Source of the DNA: CBDBBY01 sp965203215
GTDB lineage: Bacteria; Pseudomonadota; Alphaproteobacteria; Rhodobacterales; Rhodobacteraceae
Direction: 5' to 3'
Assembly (NCBI GenBank): GCA_965203215.1
Contig: CBDBBY010000001.1
Coordinates: 3,844,001 to 3,908,000, forward strand
DNA: 64,000 nucleotides
The notes beneath the pieces were generated by a model. That model saw only the letters and a program-made list of their open reading frames with translations. It ran no database searches and had not been told where the DNA came from. This document shows, piece by piece, positions 44,840 through 54,527 of the stretch; positions within the stretch are counted from its first letter, which is position 1, and each line of letters starts with the position of its first letter. A program made the position numbers and the translations under genes.

Positions 44840-46879
44840 CTAGCTTCCGGGCGTTGCCGTCGGTCTTTGCTTGGCGCCGAAGCTGCCGATTATTTCCCAT
44901 CTGCTGGCATCGGTATTTGCCCCGCCTCTGAAATCGGTGCCCATAGTCCAGCTCCCGGCAACTTCAAGATCGTCGCTGTTGTCGCGAGGTCCGTAGAGTG
45001 CCCCCCGGAACAAGCCTGCGCTGCTTTGGAGATCATTGACTGTGCCTGTCGATGTCGTGGCGCCCGAGAACACTCCTGCGTCCGAGATGCGGGCGTTCCC
45101 CAGATTGACATTGAAATTGGTGCCGTAAGCCGTCCATCCGGCGTCGGTCCACTCTTTGAAGTTGTTCAAATTCCCTTCGATGGTTCCGGGTTCGTCGCCC
45201 GTTTTCGGAATCGTCACCGTCAAGGTCGCATCGCCGCGCAGCATCTTGAATTCATTGCTGAGGGAGTTGGTGCCCTTGAAAGCATAGGCGAGAGCATGCC
45301 CTTGGAATTTCCCGCCGGTGATCGGCTCGCCGATGTCCGTGGTCCGCTTGTCGTTCTCATCCGCGAAAGCCGAGTAGCCGAAACTTAAGCCCTGTACGCG
45401 GCCCTGTCGGCCATTGGTCCCCACTGGTTGGCCATTAGGCCAATATGCCCTAAAAGTTTCGGGATCCGCGGTATAGACGAACAGCCCGTATGCGGCGTAC
45501 TCCAGATAGAGCTGCTCGTCGTCCTCGGGGCAGGAGGTCCCTCTCAAGCCGTTGGGACAGGTGATCTCCCGGCCCGCAGCCGGCTCGAGATTCCGATCCA
45601 CGCCGACGTGGTTGGACAGCCAGACCTCGTACGTGCCGAGGTCCTTGTACCCGTCGGGCTGGAGGAACGCATCGGATTCATAGTAGTCCCCGTCCGTCTC
45701 CAGCTGGCTTTTTGCAGCGGGGACGATGGCTTTCCAGTAGAAGTCGCCGTTTCCCTGCCAGCTGGCAACCCAATTCCTGCCGTCCGGCGCGTCCGGAACG
45801 GGCATGGTCCGCGGCGCGTCGAACGTGATCTCCAGATCCCACCCGTTCTGTCCCGGAAGACCGTCATTGAGGCGGGTTTGGCCGTCTCTGTTAGTGTCAT
45901 CCGTTCTATATGCGAGGTTCCTCCGCACGTCGGTGAAATCTGCATGGGTCCAATCAACGCCAGGAGGTTTCCCTCCGCCGGTGCGGATGACAAGCCCGCC
46001 GCGCGTCAACTTCACTCCTGTAAGCACGTATTCTTCTCTAGCCAGAGCGTAAGCTGAGAAACTGAGTTGGGCGTATCCGTCCACTTTGAATTCGACGTCG
46101 ACGTCGGAGAACAGCTTCTTGCCGTCCTCGTGCATGACGGTCTTGAATGTATCTTCCTCGCAGGGCTCTGGTGTGAGTGATTTTAGGCAGAAGGCCTTCG
46201 GATTGCGTTCTTGGCCGCCGCCCGCCGCGGTTCTTGTCCGCGGAATCCTGTTGATCGTCACTACATTGGTGCCTTCGCGCGGCGTCACGGCCTCGCCGTT
46301 CGCAAGCTCGTAGCGCGCGAGCGCCCTTCCCCACCAAGCGAGGGAATCAAGCGCTCCGTCGAGGAGTGGCATCTGCTCGGCCCGGAGATCGCGCGCTCGG
46401 TTGCCCGCTCTCGTCGCCGCGCCGAACTGCGCCGCGCTTCCGTCGGCTGCTGCCTTGCGTTCAGCTTCTTCCGCCGCTTTCACCGCATCGTCAAGCGCCG
46501 TGCTGGCCAAGCGGATCAGCGTTTCCGCATTGTCGCGCGCGCCCTCGGTGCCCGCCGACACTGCCAGACTCGCCGCTTCAATCGCAGCATCCGCGGCAAT
46601 CTTGGCATCCGCTCTTTGTTTCTCCGCAGTCTGCAGCGGGGTCGGATCTGCGCCGCCGTCGCCATTGCCGTCCGGATTGCCGCCTCCGCCCCCGCTTCCA
46701 TCGGTTCCGCCGTTTCCGTTCCCGTTTCCGCCGCCCCCGCCGCCATCAGTACCTGATCCTGCGCCGGGTCGGTCCCCTCCTCCTCCGGTCGTTCCCGAAG
46801 CATTGTTGCCGGAACCGGAGCAGGCACCAAGTGAAAGCGCCGCGGCGCAAGTGAGAACTGCGATCAGTTTAGCGTACAT
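44840..46879 (-). CDS. Large Gly-rich surface lipoprotein
   Basis: Predicted 679-residue lipoprotein. The signal MYAKLIAVLTCAAALSLGAC has a perfect lipobox with Cys-20, and AAGGA precedes the start at 46879. Residues about 21-75 are a Gly/Asn/Asp linker; about 80-170 are Ala/Glu/Arg-rich and probably helical or coiled coil (TAEKQRADAKIAADAAIEAA). The remainder is beta-rich. The C-terminus (VAGSWTMGTDF, then IIGSFGAKQ) echoes the endings of the two lipoproteins at 22-25 kb and of TbpB-like barrels. Probably anchored to the outer membrane and possibly surface-exposed. Ligand unknown. Transcribed alone against its neighbours. Confidence 0.75.
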   Translation of the reverse strand: MYAKLIAVLTCAAALSLGACSGSGNNASGTTGGGGDRPGAGSGTDGGGGGGNGNGNGGTDGSGGGGGNPDGNGDGGADPTPLQTAEKQRADAKIAADAAIEAASLAVSAGTEGARDNAETLIRLASTALDDAVKAAEEAERKAAADGSAAQFGAATRAGNRARDLRAEQMPLLDGALDSLAWWGRALARYELANGEAVTPREGTNVVTINRIPRTRTAAGGGQERNPKAFCLKSLTPEPCEEDTFKTVMHEDGKKLFSDVDVEFKVDGYAQLSFSAYALAREEYVLTGVKLTRGGLVIRTGGGKPPGVDWTHADFTDVRRNLAYRTDDTNRDGQTRLNDGLPGQNGWDLEITFDAPRTMPVPDAPDGRNWVASWQGNGDFYWKAIVPAAKSQLETDGDYYESDAFLQPDGYKDLGTYEVWLSNHVGVDRNLEPAAGREITCPNGLRGTSCPEDDEQLYLEYAAYGLFVYTADPETFRAYWPNGQPVGTNGRQGRVQGLSFGYSAFADENDKRTTDIGEPITGGKFQGHALAYAFKGTNSLSNEFKMLRGDATLTVTIPKTGDEPGTIEGNLNNFKEWTDAGWTAYGTNFNVNLGNARISDAGVFSGATTSTGTVNDLQSSAGLFRGALYGPRDNSDDLEVAGSWTMGTDFRGGANTDASRWEIIGSFGAKQRPTATPGS

Positions 46880-47471
46880 GAGTGAATCCTTGTCAGTTTC
46901 CTGTGTCGCCTCCTCCGGCAGCGGATGGGCTGGGCGGGGCAATGTTCTTGCCAACTTCTGCCAGCCGCGGCTAGGCTACCGGGGAATGTGTTCAATGTCC
47001 AATGTGTATTTGGTCCGCGCGGGCGAAAAGTTCCGAGTGATGCATATATCAAACATGAGGACTCAAAGAAACAAGCCTTTGGAGTGGATTTTTTTGTCTT
47101 TCGTCAAATAATGTCCAATGCCCTGCGCACCGGCGCTTGCCTCATGCCGTTTCCGGACTCGGCTGGGCGGCGCGGCGCAAGCGAAGGCGCGGAATGCTCT
47201 CGATGCTGCCGGATTTGCCGGTCGGTTATCCGCCGACACGCATGAGAAGATGCTTCTGGTCCGGAACGACCGCAGTTGAATTGTCGAGAATCTGGACGAG
47301 ATTGACCTTCACTTTGCCGAGTGACAGATGCAGTCGCGAATGCAGTTCATCGTCCCGCAAACGCTGAACTCCGATAGCGTCATGGTTTAGCAAGGATCGA
47401 CCCGTCTTGTTTCGGAACGTTTGTTTGGGTAGACGACTGAAACTCTTGAATTGCCGCGGAATGCTGAACCG
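46880..47471. other. Intergenic region between the lipoprotein and miaB (divergent)
   Basis: About 590 bases that must hold the promoters for both divergent genes. No gene, RNA or repeat was recognised; the frames present have no ribosome-binding site. Confidence 0.45.
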
Positions 47472-48797
47472 GTGAAGACGTCGAAGAAAGCGTACATCCG
47501 TACATATGGATGCCAGATGAACGTCTACGACAGCGGACGCATGGCGGATGCGTTGGCTGTGGCCGGGTACAGCGTGTCCGAGTCTCGCAAAGAAGCGGAT
47601 CTCGTGCTCCTGAACACATGCCATATCCGGGAGAAGGCCACCGAAAAGATCTACTCCGAACTCGGACGGTTCAAGCGAATGAGAGCCGAGAACCCCGGCC
47701 TGAAGATCGTTGTCGCCGGATGCGTGGCTCAAGCCGAGGGCGAGGAAATCATTCGCCGGCAGCCGATGGTCGATATCGTCGTCGGACCGCAATCCTATCA
47801 CAGACTGCCGACTTTGCTCGAAAACGCGGAGGGCGGCAAGAAACTGGTGGACACGGAGTTTCCGGCGGAAGACAAATTCGAGAAGCTGCCCAATCCGACG
47901 TTCAAGCTCCGCAACCCTTCCGCATTCCTTTCTGTGCAAGAGGGGTGCGACAAATTCTGCACGTTTTGCGTCGTCCCTTACACGCGCGGTGTCGAAGCGA
48001 GCAGACCTGCGAAACGGATTCTTGAAGAAGCGAGACGCCTCGTTTCAAGGGGCGTCTGCGAACTGACCTTGCTCGGGCAGAACGTGAATGCCTATCACGG
48101 CGAAGGATTGCGCGGAAAGGAATGGTCTCTTGCGAGACTCATACAGGAGCTTGCCGAAATCGAAGGGCTGGAGCGAATAAGGTTCACGACGTCGCACCCG
48201 AACGACATGTCCGACGACTTGATTCATGCGTTTCGCGATTGTCCGAAGCTGATGCCTTATCTGCACCTGCCGGTCCAATCCGGCTCCGACCGGATACTCA
48301 AGCTCATGAATCGCAAGCATGAGTCCGCCGAATACAAGCGGATCGTCGAACGCCTCCGGTCCGCCAAGCCCGACTTGCTCCTGTCCGGCGATTTCATCGT
48401 CGGGTTTCCGGGCGAAACGGAGTGCGACTTTCAGGACACGATGTCGCTCGTCCGGGATGTCGAATACGGCCAAGCCTATTCGTTTCGCTATTCGGCAAGG
48501 CCGGGGACGCCTGCTGCGGAACGGGAGCAGGTCGATCATGGCGTGGCATCCGAACGACTTCGGAGGCTTCAGGAGCTGCTCAGCCGCCAGCAGCGGAAGG
48601 TGCAGGAATCCATGGTCGGCAGGACCGTTTCGGTATTGTTCGAGCGTTCAGGACGGATCCCCGGCCAGCTGACCGGCAAATCGGAATACCTGCACGCCGT
48701 TCACGCGGATTGCAGCGAGTCTCTGCTCGGCAGAATCATTCCGGTGAAGGTGATTCGGTCCGAGCCGAATTCGCTCGCGGGCGTGGCAATTCAATAG
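47472..48797 (+). CDS. miaB: tRNA-2-methylthio-N6-dimethylallyladenosine synthase
   Basis: Predicted 441-residue radical-SAM methylthiotransferase that adds the 2-methylthio group to i6A37 of tRNAs. The N-terminal UPF0004 domain begins YIRTYGCQMNVYDSGRM; its other cluster cysteines are in NTCHIRE and VAGCVAQ. The radical-SAM motif is CDKFCTFC (CxxxCxxC, about residue 160), and a TRAM domain closes the protein. Start choice is uncertain: GTG at 47472 fits homologues, TTG at 47451 is possible, and neither has a strong ribosome-binding site. It heads the alphaproteobacterial order miaB-phoH-ybeY-corC-lnt, though 507 bases separate it from phoH here. Confidence 0.93.
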   Translation: MKTSKKAYIRTYGCQMNVYDSGRMADALAVAGYSVSESRKEADLVLLNTCHIREKATEKIYSELGRFKRMRAENPGLKIVVAGCVAQAEGEEIIRRQPMVDIVVGPQSYHRLPTLLENAEGGKKLVDTEFPAEDKFEKLPNPTFKLRNPSAFLSVQEGCDKFCTFCVVPYTRGVEASRPAKRILEEARRLVSRGVCELTLLGQNVNAYHGEGLRGKEWSLARLIQELAEIEGLERIRFTTSHPNDMSDDLIHAFRDCPKLMPYLHLPVQSGSDRILKLMNRKHESAEYKRIVERLRSAKPDLLLSGDFIVGFPGETECDFQDTMSLVRDVEYGQAYSFRYSARPGTPAAEREQVDHGVASERLRRLQELLSRQQRKVQESMVGRTVSVLFERSGRIPGQLTGKSEYLHAVHADCSESLLGRIIPVKVIRSEPNSLAGVAIQ

Positions 48798-49304
48798 AAC
48801 TTCAATATTGCGCGATCCATCGGAGTTCAGGGTGAGCCGCTTTCGGAAGCTGTCCGAATCCTTCAAGCGGTTGTAGTCGAATCCGCATCGCTTGGATTCG
48901 GCTTCGTGCAAAGAATCCGAATTGCGGGATGATCGGCAGGCCGGGCAATCGGGACCGCCGTTGGATCCGGAACAACCGGACGGCCGGATTTGCCCGTTCT
49001 TGAGGCGCTCGGGGTAATCGGCCGTCAGCGCGAGACCTGAAGGCAGAAAGACCGCTCAATGCGCGCATGGTGCGAAAAGCCGAGGGAGCGACGGCTTCGT
49101 TCCAATTGTGCGGAACCACGTCAAGGGTTGTGGAGTCCGAGCAACGCGGCGCAGTGGTCGTCGCCTGTTGCTTGCACTTGGAGTCGACTCCGATCATTCA
49201 AATCTGATATTGACTGGCGCGAACGAAACGTCGCCTTGCTCATTGCATGTTGGCGGATCAATACGGAACTCTTTGGCGGAGTCGATTGCAATACGGAGCA
49301 TTGT
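48798..49304. other. Unusually long gap between miaB and phoH
   Basis: No gene was recognised. The phoH frame is open back to 49059, but the translated residues before about 49305 do not look like PhoH. Several GGATTCGG-like runs occur near 48880-48930. Confidence 0.4.
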
Positions 49305-50294
49305 TTGGCTTTAAGCCCTTTAGGCGGATCCGGTGAAACCTTGGTCGAATTCCCGGACAACCGACATTTGATAGCGCTTTGCGGCGCGAACGACCAAAAT
49401 CTGGTGCAGATCGAGTCTGGTTTGGGCATTCAGATCGCCCGCCGGGGCAACAGGCTTGTTCTGATTGGCGACAGCTCCAAGTGCGCTGCGGGTGACGATG
49501 CGTTGAAGAGCCTTTACGCGAAGCTCGAAAACGGCCGGAACATCGAGCCGTACGATATTGATGCGGCGATTCGTTTCGGAAAGCAATTTGCAAACGGCGC
49601 CGAACATGATTGGCATCGCGGAGAAGAACGGCCGCATGACGCGATTGAAATCAAGACGAGGCGCAAAATCGTAGAAACTTGGACGCCGTCCCAAACCAAG
49701 TTCGTGAAGGCCCTGCTCGATGAGACGATGGTATTCGGGATTGGCCCGGCAGGCACGGGCAAGACTTACCTCGCCGTCGCCGTAGGCGTTTCGATGTACC
49801 TTTCAGGCAAGGTCGACCGCATTGTGCTGTCGCGTCCTGCAGTGGAAGCGGGGGAACGGCTGGGGTTCTTGCCGGGAGACATGAAAGACAAGATCGACCC
49901 CTACATGAGGCCGCTTTACGACGCTTTGTATTCGTTCCTTCACGCAAAGCAGGTTGAACGTTTGCTTGAAGAGCGTAGGATCGAAATCGCGCCGCTCGCA
50001 TTCATGAGAGGACGGACGCTGTCTTCTTCGTTCATCGTTCTCGACGAGGCCCAGAACGCGTCCAAACTGCAGATGAAGATGTTCCTCACGCGGCTGGGCG
50101 TCGGCTCCAGGATGGCGATCACGGGCGACGTCACGCAGATCGACCTTCCGCGAGGGGTCAAATCAGGGCTTGTCGAAGCGCAAGCGAAACTGAACGGCAT
50201 CAAGGACATCTCCTTTTGCTCCTTCTCGTCGAAGGATGTGGTTAGGAATGCCCTCGTGGGCAGAATAATCAGTGCTTATGATTCAGGATCTTGA
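49305..50294 (+). CDS. phoH: PhoH-family ATPase
   Basis: Predicted 329-residue PhoH/YbeZ-type ATPase linked to rRNA maturation together with YbeY. Walker A is GPAGTGKTYLA (about residue 148) and Walker B is FIVLDEAQNAS; the family blocks LSRPAVEAGERLGFLPGD and GDVTQIDLPRG are intact. The N-terminal part has the KH-like region VEFPDNRHLIALCG. The likely start is TTG 49305 with a GGAG box six bases upstream; no ATG lies near. The 3' end overlaps ybeY by 17 bases, consistent with co-translation. Confidence 0.92.
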   Translation: MALSPLGGSGETLVEFPDNRHLIALCGANDQNLVQIESGLGIQIARRGNRLVLIGDSSKCAAGDDALKSLYAKLENGRNIEPYDIDAAIRFGKQFANGAEHDWHRGEERPHDAIEIKTRRKIVETWTPSQTKFVKALLDETMVFGIGPAGTGKTYLAVAVGVSMYLSGKVDRIVLSRPAVEAGERLGFLPGDMKDKIDPYMRPLYDALYSFLHAKQVERLLEERRIEIAPLAFMRGRTLSSSFIVLDEAQNASKLQMKMFLTRLGVGSRMAITGDVTQIDLPRGVKSGLVEAQAKLNGIKDISFCSFSSKDVVRNALVGRIISAYDSGS

Positions 50295-50769
50295 GAGCGG
50301 TCCCGGAATGGTGGAGGCGGTCGTGGAAGATTCGCGATGGGAGGCGGTCGGATTCGCGGAACTCGCGAATCGCGCATGTGTCGCGACCGTCCGTCAAGCC
50401 GCTCCGGAGTGCTGCGGCCATGAAATCGCCGTTCTCGCTTGCGACGACATTCGCATGAAGGGACTGAATTCAGCCTTCAGGAAGGTGTCTTCCCCTACGA
50501 ATGTGCTCGCATGGCCGTCGCATGCCGGAAGCGGTTCCGCGGCCGGAGAGGAATGCTTGGGAAACATCGCTGTTTCATGGGAAACCTGCCGCCGCGAAGC
50601 GGACGAAGCGCGCATCGAACTTGCGGACCACATCTCCCATTTGCTTGTTCACGGCTGTCTTCACCTCCTCGGATACGATCATGACCGCGATCAAGAAGCA
50701 TCGGAAATGGAAGATATGGAGATCCGGGTACTTGCCTCGCTAGGCATTCCGAACCCATATTGTAGATAG
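50278..50769 (+). CDS. ybeY: Endoribonuclease YbeY
   Basis: Predicted 163-residue metal-dependent endoribonuclease needed for 16S rRNA 3'-end maturation and ribosome quality control. The zinc motif HGCLHLLGYDHD supplies the three histidines; SSPTNVLAWP replaces the usual PTNVLSFP and is conserved in position. The protein is short with a variable N-terminus, as is usual. GTG 50272 and ATG 50278 are both possible starts. The gene overlaps phoH and is followed after 39 bases by the CorC-like gene. Confidence 0.92.
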   Translation: MIQDLESGPGMVEAVVEDSRWEAVGFAELANRACVATVRQAAPECCGHEIAVLACDDIRMKGLNSAFRKVSSPTNVLAWPSHAGSGSAAGEECLGNIAVSWETCRREADEARIELADHISHLLVHGCLHLLGYDHDRDQEASEMEDMEIRVLASLGIPNPYCR

Positions 50770-50808
50770 ACGCAAAACCGCGAAAGCGGGTCGCGAACGG
50801 AAAGGAAA

Positions 50809-51720
50809 ATGGAAAGTTCATCAGAGGGCTCCCCTACCGCGGCGCGGGGCGCGCAAAATGTGAATTCGAGCAGTCTGAATCCACAGGAAAAACCGCAAAG
50901 ACTCTTCGGTCGATGGATCGAAAATTTTTTCCAGGACAGTCGAAAAAGCACGGAGACCGTGAATGGCGACGCAGGTAGCGCTGTCGCGGACGGAGTCGTT
51001 CAATACGCTATTCCTGCAAGCGTGCTTGAATGCCCGGTCAAGGATGTGGCTCTCGTCAGGAGCGATATTGTCGCGGTTCCGATCGACATAGGCCTCCACG
51101 AGCTCGTGGATGTTTTCCGCAAAAAGGGACTCTCGAGGCTGCCCGTGTTCTCGAACTCTCTTGATACTCCTTGCGGTCTGATCCATCTGAAAGACTTGGC
51201 GCTCAAGCACGGTTTCAACGTCTCGAACGAGCCGTTCAACCTGAATGGCATGCTTCGCGAATTGCTCTACGTGCCGCCTTCGATGCCGATCAAGGTGCTG
51301 CTGCAGAAGATGCAGGCTGAGCGGAAGCACATGGCCTTGGTCATCGACGAGCACGGCGGCGTCGACGGTTTGGTCACGCTTGAAGATCTGTTCGAGCAGG
51401 TTTTCGGCAACATTGAGGATGAGCATGACATTGTGAAAGACGATGACCCGTGCATTGAAGAGGCGCCCGGTGTTTACTTGTGCCGTGCCGCGACGCCGCT
51501 CGTCGAGTTCGAAAAGTTGGTTTCGAAAGAATTGGCTTTAAAGGACGACGAGGACGAATTTGATTCGCTAGGGGGATTGGTGAACATGCTGGCAGGTCGG
51601 GTTCCGGTGCGCGGCGAGGTGGTATCTCATCCGTCCGGTCTGGAAATCGAGGTCGTCGACGCGGATCCGAGGCGCATCAAACAACTCCGCATTAGGGTCG
51701 GCGCTTCGCAGAAGCCCTGA
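50809..51720 (+). CDS. corC: CBS/CorC_HlyC-domain protein
   Basis: Predicted 303-residue cytoplasmic protein without membrane helices. Two CBS domains occupy about residues 75-190 (first around VFRKKGLSRLPVF, second around LQKMQAERKHMALVIDEHGG). The CorC_HlyC transporter-associated domain is at about 210-300, ending in the typical SHPSGLEIEVVDADPRRI. About 60 N-terminal residues are low-complexity. CorC/YbeX proteins are linked to magnesium homeostasis and ribosome maturation. The conserved ybeY-corC-lnt order is kept; lnt begins five bases after the stop. Confidence 0.9.
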   Translation: MESSSEGSPTAARGAQNVNSSSLNPQEKPQRLFGRWIENFFQDSRKSTETVNGDAGSAVADGVVQYAIPASVLECPVKDVALVRSDIVAVPIDIGLHELVDVFRKKGLSRLPVFSNSLDTPCGLIHLKDLALKHGFNVSNEPFNLNGMLRELLYVPPSMPIKVLLQKMQAERKHMALVIDEHGGVDGLVTLEDLFEQVFGNIEDEHDIVKDDDPCIEEAPGVYLCRAATPLVEFEKLVSKELALKDDEDEFDSLGGLVNMLAGRVPVRGEVVSHPSGLEIEVVDADPRRIKQLRIRVGASQKP

Positions 51721-51725
51721 CGCAG

Positions 51726-53237
51726 ATGAATCCCGCAAGCGCCGTGGGCGCGCTGTCCGCCAAAGGTTGGCGCGGTTCGGCTTTGCTTGTTGCGCTGGGA
51801 GCATTGGGTGGACTCGGGCATCCGCCCTTTTCGTGGCCGCTGGTCACGATTGCCGCATTCGCCGCCGGCTGCTTTGCCTTGGTCAATTGCGGAAAACAAA
51901 TTGATGCCGTCAAGGTCGGCTGGCTTTTCGGCGCTGGATATTTTGCCGTTTCGCTCATTTGGATCGTCGAGCCGTTCATGGTGTTTCCGGAAAGGGACGG
52001 ATGGATGGCGCCGTTCGCGATCTTTTTCGCAGCCGCCGGATTAGGCGGATTTTGGGGCGCCGGTTTCTGGACCGCGTGGAAATTGGGAATCGGCCCCGGA
52101 AGCCGCGCCCTTGCGCTCGCGGGGTGCATTGCGGCGATCGGGATGCTGCGTGAAGAACTGCTCACAGGGTTTCCTTGGGCGCTTCCTTCATACGTATGGT
52201 CGGATGCGCCGGTGGCTCAGGCGTTGGCGGTCGTCGGTCCGCACGGTTTGACGTTTCTGACCGCATTGGCGGCCTTTTCGCCGTTCCTTGCTCGGAAACC
52301 ATGGGTCGGGGCGACCATTGCCGCAGCGGGGATATCCGTCATCTGGGCCGCCGGATCGTGGAGGCTTGCTTCGGGCGATGTCGAGCACGCCGATCAAGCG
52401 CGCGTCCGGCTTGTGCAGCCGAACGTGCCGCAGGCGGAAAAATGGAACGCCGCGATGTCGGAAGAATTTTTCCAGCGTTTGCTAAGCCTGAGTTCCCGGC
52501 CTTCCGACGATCCCGTCGATCTCGTAATTTGGCCGGAAACCGCGGTTACCGATTTGCTCAAGGACGCTCGCAAGCGTTTTCCGGAAATGGCCGCGTCCGC
52601 GAGCGGAGCTTACATCGTGACAGGCGTAAGGCGGCGCGATGGCGGTCGGTTCTACAACAGCATGATCGCGTTGAGTCCGGACGGAGACCTGATCGGCGTC
52701 TACGACAAGCGCCACTTGGTGCCGTTCGGCGAATATGTGCCGTTCGGCGACCTGTTGTCCGATCTGGGGTTCAACGGCCTTGCGGCCGACGAAGGCGGGG
52801 GATTCAGTCCGGGAACAGGGCCGGCCTCGCTGAACCTCGGTTCGGCGCTCGGAAACATGCTCGCGCTAATTTGCTATGAAGCGATCTTTCCAAGGGAAAT
52901 CCGAACGGAATTCCGTCCTCGCGGGATGCTGCAGATCACCAACGACGGCTGGTTCGGGACATTTGCAGGACCGCAACAGCACTTCGCGCAAGCGAGAATG
53001 AGATCGATTGAACTCGGCTTGCCGTTGTTGCGGTCTGCGAATACCGGCATATCGGCGGTTGTGGACGGACGTGGAAGGGTGATCGCCCGGCTCCCGCTCG
53101 GAATGCAGGGCGCAGTCGATTCATTTATGCCCGCGCCGGATCCGCCGACTCTCTACAGCAAGATCGGCGATCTGCCGATCGCTGTTGTTCTGCTCTCAAT
53201 CTTGGCGATGCTCGGTCGGCTGCGAATTCTGCGTTGA
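51726..53237 (+). CDS. lnt: Apolipoprotein N-acyltransferase
   Basis: Predicted 503-residue inner-membrane enzyme that adds the third acyl chain to lipoproteins, needed for the several lipoproteins in this window. About six to seven N-terminal helices (residues 15-205) precede a nitrilase-like catalytic domain. The Glu-Lys-Cys triad is visible: Glu in LVIWPETAVTD, Lys in YDKRHLVPFGEYVPFGD and Cys in LALICYEAIFPREI. A final helix lies at about residues 480-498. The start is six bases from the CorC stop. Confidence 0.93.
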   Translation: MNPASAVGALSAKGWRGSALLVALGALGGLGHPPFSWPLVTIAAFAAGCFALVNCGKQIDAVKVGWLFGAGYFAVSLIWIVEPFMVFPERDGWMAPFAIFFAAAGLGGFWGAGFWTAWKLGIGPGSRALALAGCIAAIGMLREELLTGFPWALPSYVWSDAPVAQALAVVGPHGLTFLTALAAFSPFLARKPWVGATIAAAGISVIWAAGSWRLASGDVEHADQARVRLVQPNVPQAEKWNAAMSEEFFQRLLSLSSRPSDDPVDLVIWPETAVTDLLKDARKRFPEMAASASGAYIVTGVRRRDGGRFYNSMIALSPDGDLIGVYDKRHLVPFGEYVPFGDLLSDLGFNGLAADEGGGFSPGTGPASLNLGSALGNMLALICYEAIFPREIRTEFRPRGMLQITNDGWFGTFAGPQQHFAQARMRSIELGLPLLRSANTGISAVVDGRGRVIARLPLGMQGAVDSFMPAPDPPTLYSKIGDLPIAVVLLSILAMLGRLRILR

Positions 53238-53323
53238 CCCTCGAAACGCCTGTTGGTAACTCGAAACGCCGCGCCCATGCGAATTTCCGCCTGACCGGCG
53301 CCCAATTGGCTGGAGCGATTGCG

Positions 53324-54490
53324 ATGCTGCCGGGAAACTACGAATTCACATCCGAATCCGTGTCGGAGGGCCACCCCGACAAAGTTTGCGACCGGATATC
53401 GGACGCCGTCGTTGACGCATATTTGAGCGAAGATCCGGGCTGCAGGGTCGCTTGCGAAGTCCTGGCGACCACAAATCGGGTCGTCGTCGCCGGAGAAGTG
53501 AGGGGGCCGGAGGCGGTATCCGGAAGGATTGAAGAGATCGCAAGGGAGTGCGTCAAGGACATCGGATACGAGCAGGACGGCTTCCACTGGCGCGACATGG
53601 AAGTCCAGAACTATCTTCACGAACAGTCCAGCGATATTGCTCAAGGCGTCGACGGAACTGAAGAAGCAGGCGAAGGCGCCGGCGACCAAGGCATGATGTT
53701 CGGCTACGCAGTGGATGAGACGGCTGAATTCATGCCGGCCCCCATACTCTGCGCGCACAAGGTGCTGCGGAAATTGGCGCAGGCCAGGAAGGACGGTTCC
53801 GAAACCCGCCTGGGCCCGGATGCGAAATCGCAATTCACCTTCCGCTATGCGGATGGCCGTCCGGTGGAGGTGGCTTCGGTCGTGCTGTCGGTCCAGCATT
53901 TCGACGAGAATCTCGGCTCTGACGACATCAAGGAGATCGTGAAGCCTTACGTGCTTGAATCTTTGCCCGGCGAGTTGATCAGCCCGTCAATGAAATGGCT
54001 GGTCAACCCGACCGGCAAATTCGTCATCGGCGGACCGGACGGCGATTGCGGGCTTACCGGTCGCAAGATAATCGTGGATACCTACGGCGGCGCCGCGCCG
54101 CACGGCGGCGGCGCGTTTTCAGGCAAGGATCCGACCAAGGTTGATCGGTCCGGGGCCTATGCTGCGCGCTACCTCGCGAAAAATGTCGTCAAGGCCGGAC
54201 TGGCGCGGCGCTGCTGCATCCAAATCTCGTACGCGATCGGAGTGGCCGAACCGCTTTCGATATTTGTGGAAACCTACGGCACCGAGTCTGTGCCGATCAA
54301 ATCCATCTTGAATGCGGTCAAATCGGCGATGGACCTGACGCCGAGAGGAATCCGAAACCACCTGAAGCTCAACCGTCCGATATACCAGAATACCGCGGCT
54401 TACGGGCATTTCGGCCGCGAGCCGAACGAAGCGGGCGGATTCACTTGGGAAAAGCTTGATCTGGCGGACCGGTTGCTGTCGCTAGTTTGA
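53324..54490 (+). CDS. metK: S-adenosylmethionine synthetase
   Basis: Predicted 388-residue MetK making SAM from methionine and ATP. Signatures include SVSEGHPDKVCDRISDA at the N-terminus, GAGDQGMMFGYA, and GGGAFSGKDPTKVDRSGAY. The ATG at 53324 has TGGAGCG upstream; the frame is open to 53234 but those residues are not MetK-like. It follows lnt with about 85 bases between. A short metK-type riboswitch was considered for this gap but not accepted. Confidence 0.95.
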   Translation: MLPGNYEFTSESVSEGHPDKVCDRISDAVVDAYLSEDPGCRVACEVLATTNRVVVAGEVRGPEAVSGRIEEIARECVKDIGYEQDGFHWRDMEVQNYLHEQSSDIAQGVDGTEEAGEGAGDQGMMFGYAVDETAEFMPAPILCAHKVLRKLAQARKDGSETRLGPDAKSQFTFRYADGRPVEVASVVLSVQHFDENLGSDDIKEIVKPYVLESLPGELISPSMKWLVNPTGKFVIGGPDGDCGLTGRKIIVDTYGGAAPHGGGAFSGKDPTKVDRSGAYAARYLAKNVVKAGLARRCCIQISYAIGVAEPLSIFVETYGTESVPIKSILNAVKSAMDLTPRGIRNHLKLNRPIYQNTAAYGHFGREPNEAGGFTWEKLDLADRLLSLV

Positions 54491-54527
54491 AATTCCGGGC
54501 GCTTCGCTTCCTTCCGGCAATGCGGGA

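Noticed and set aside
53238..53323. Possible short SAM or SAM/SAH-type riboswitch before metK
   Set aside because: A few blocks (TTCC, CTGAC, GGAGC near the start codon) loosely recall the SAM/SAH motif, but the conserved spacing and core are not matched by eye. A covariance-model search (Infernal against Rfam) with a significant hit would be needed.
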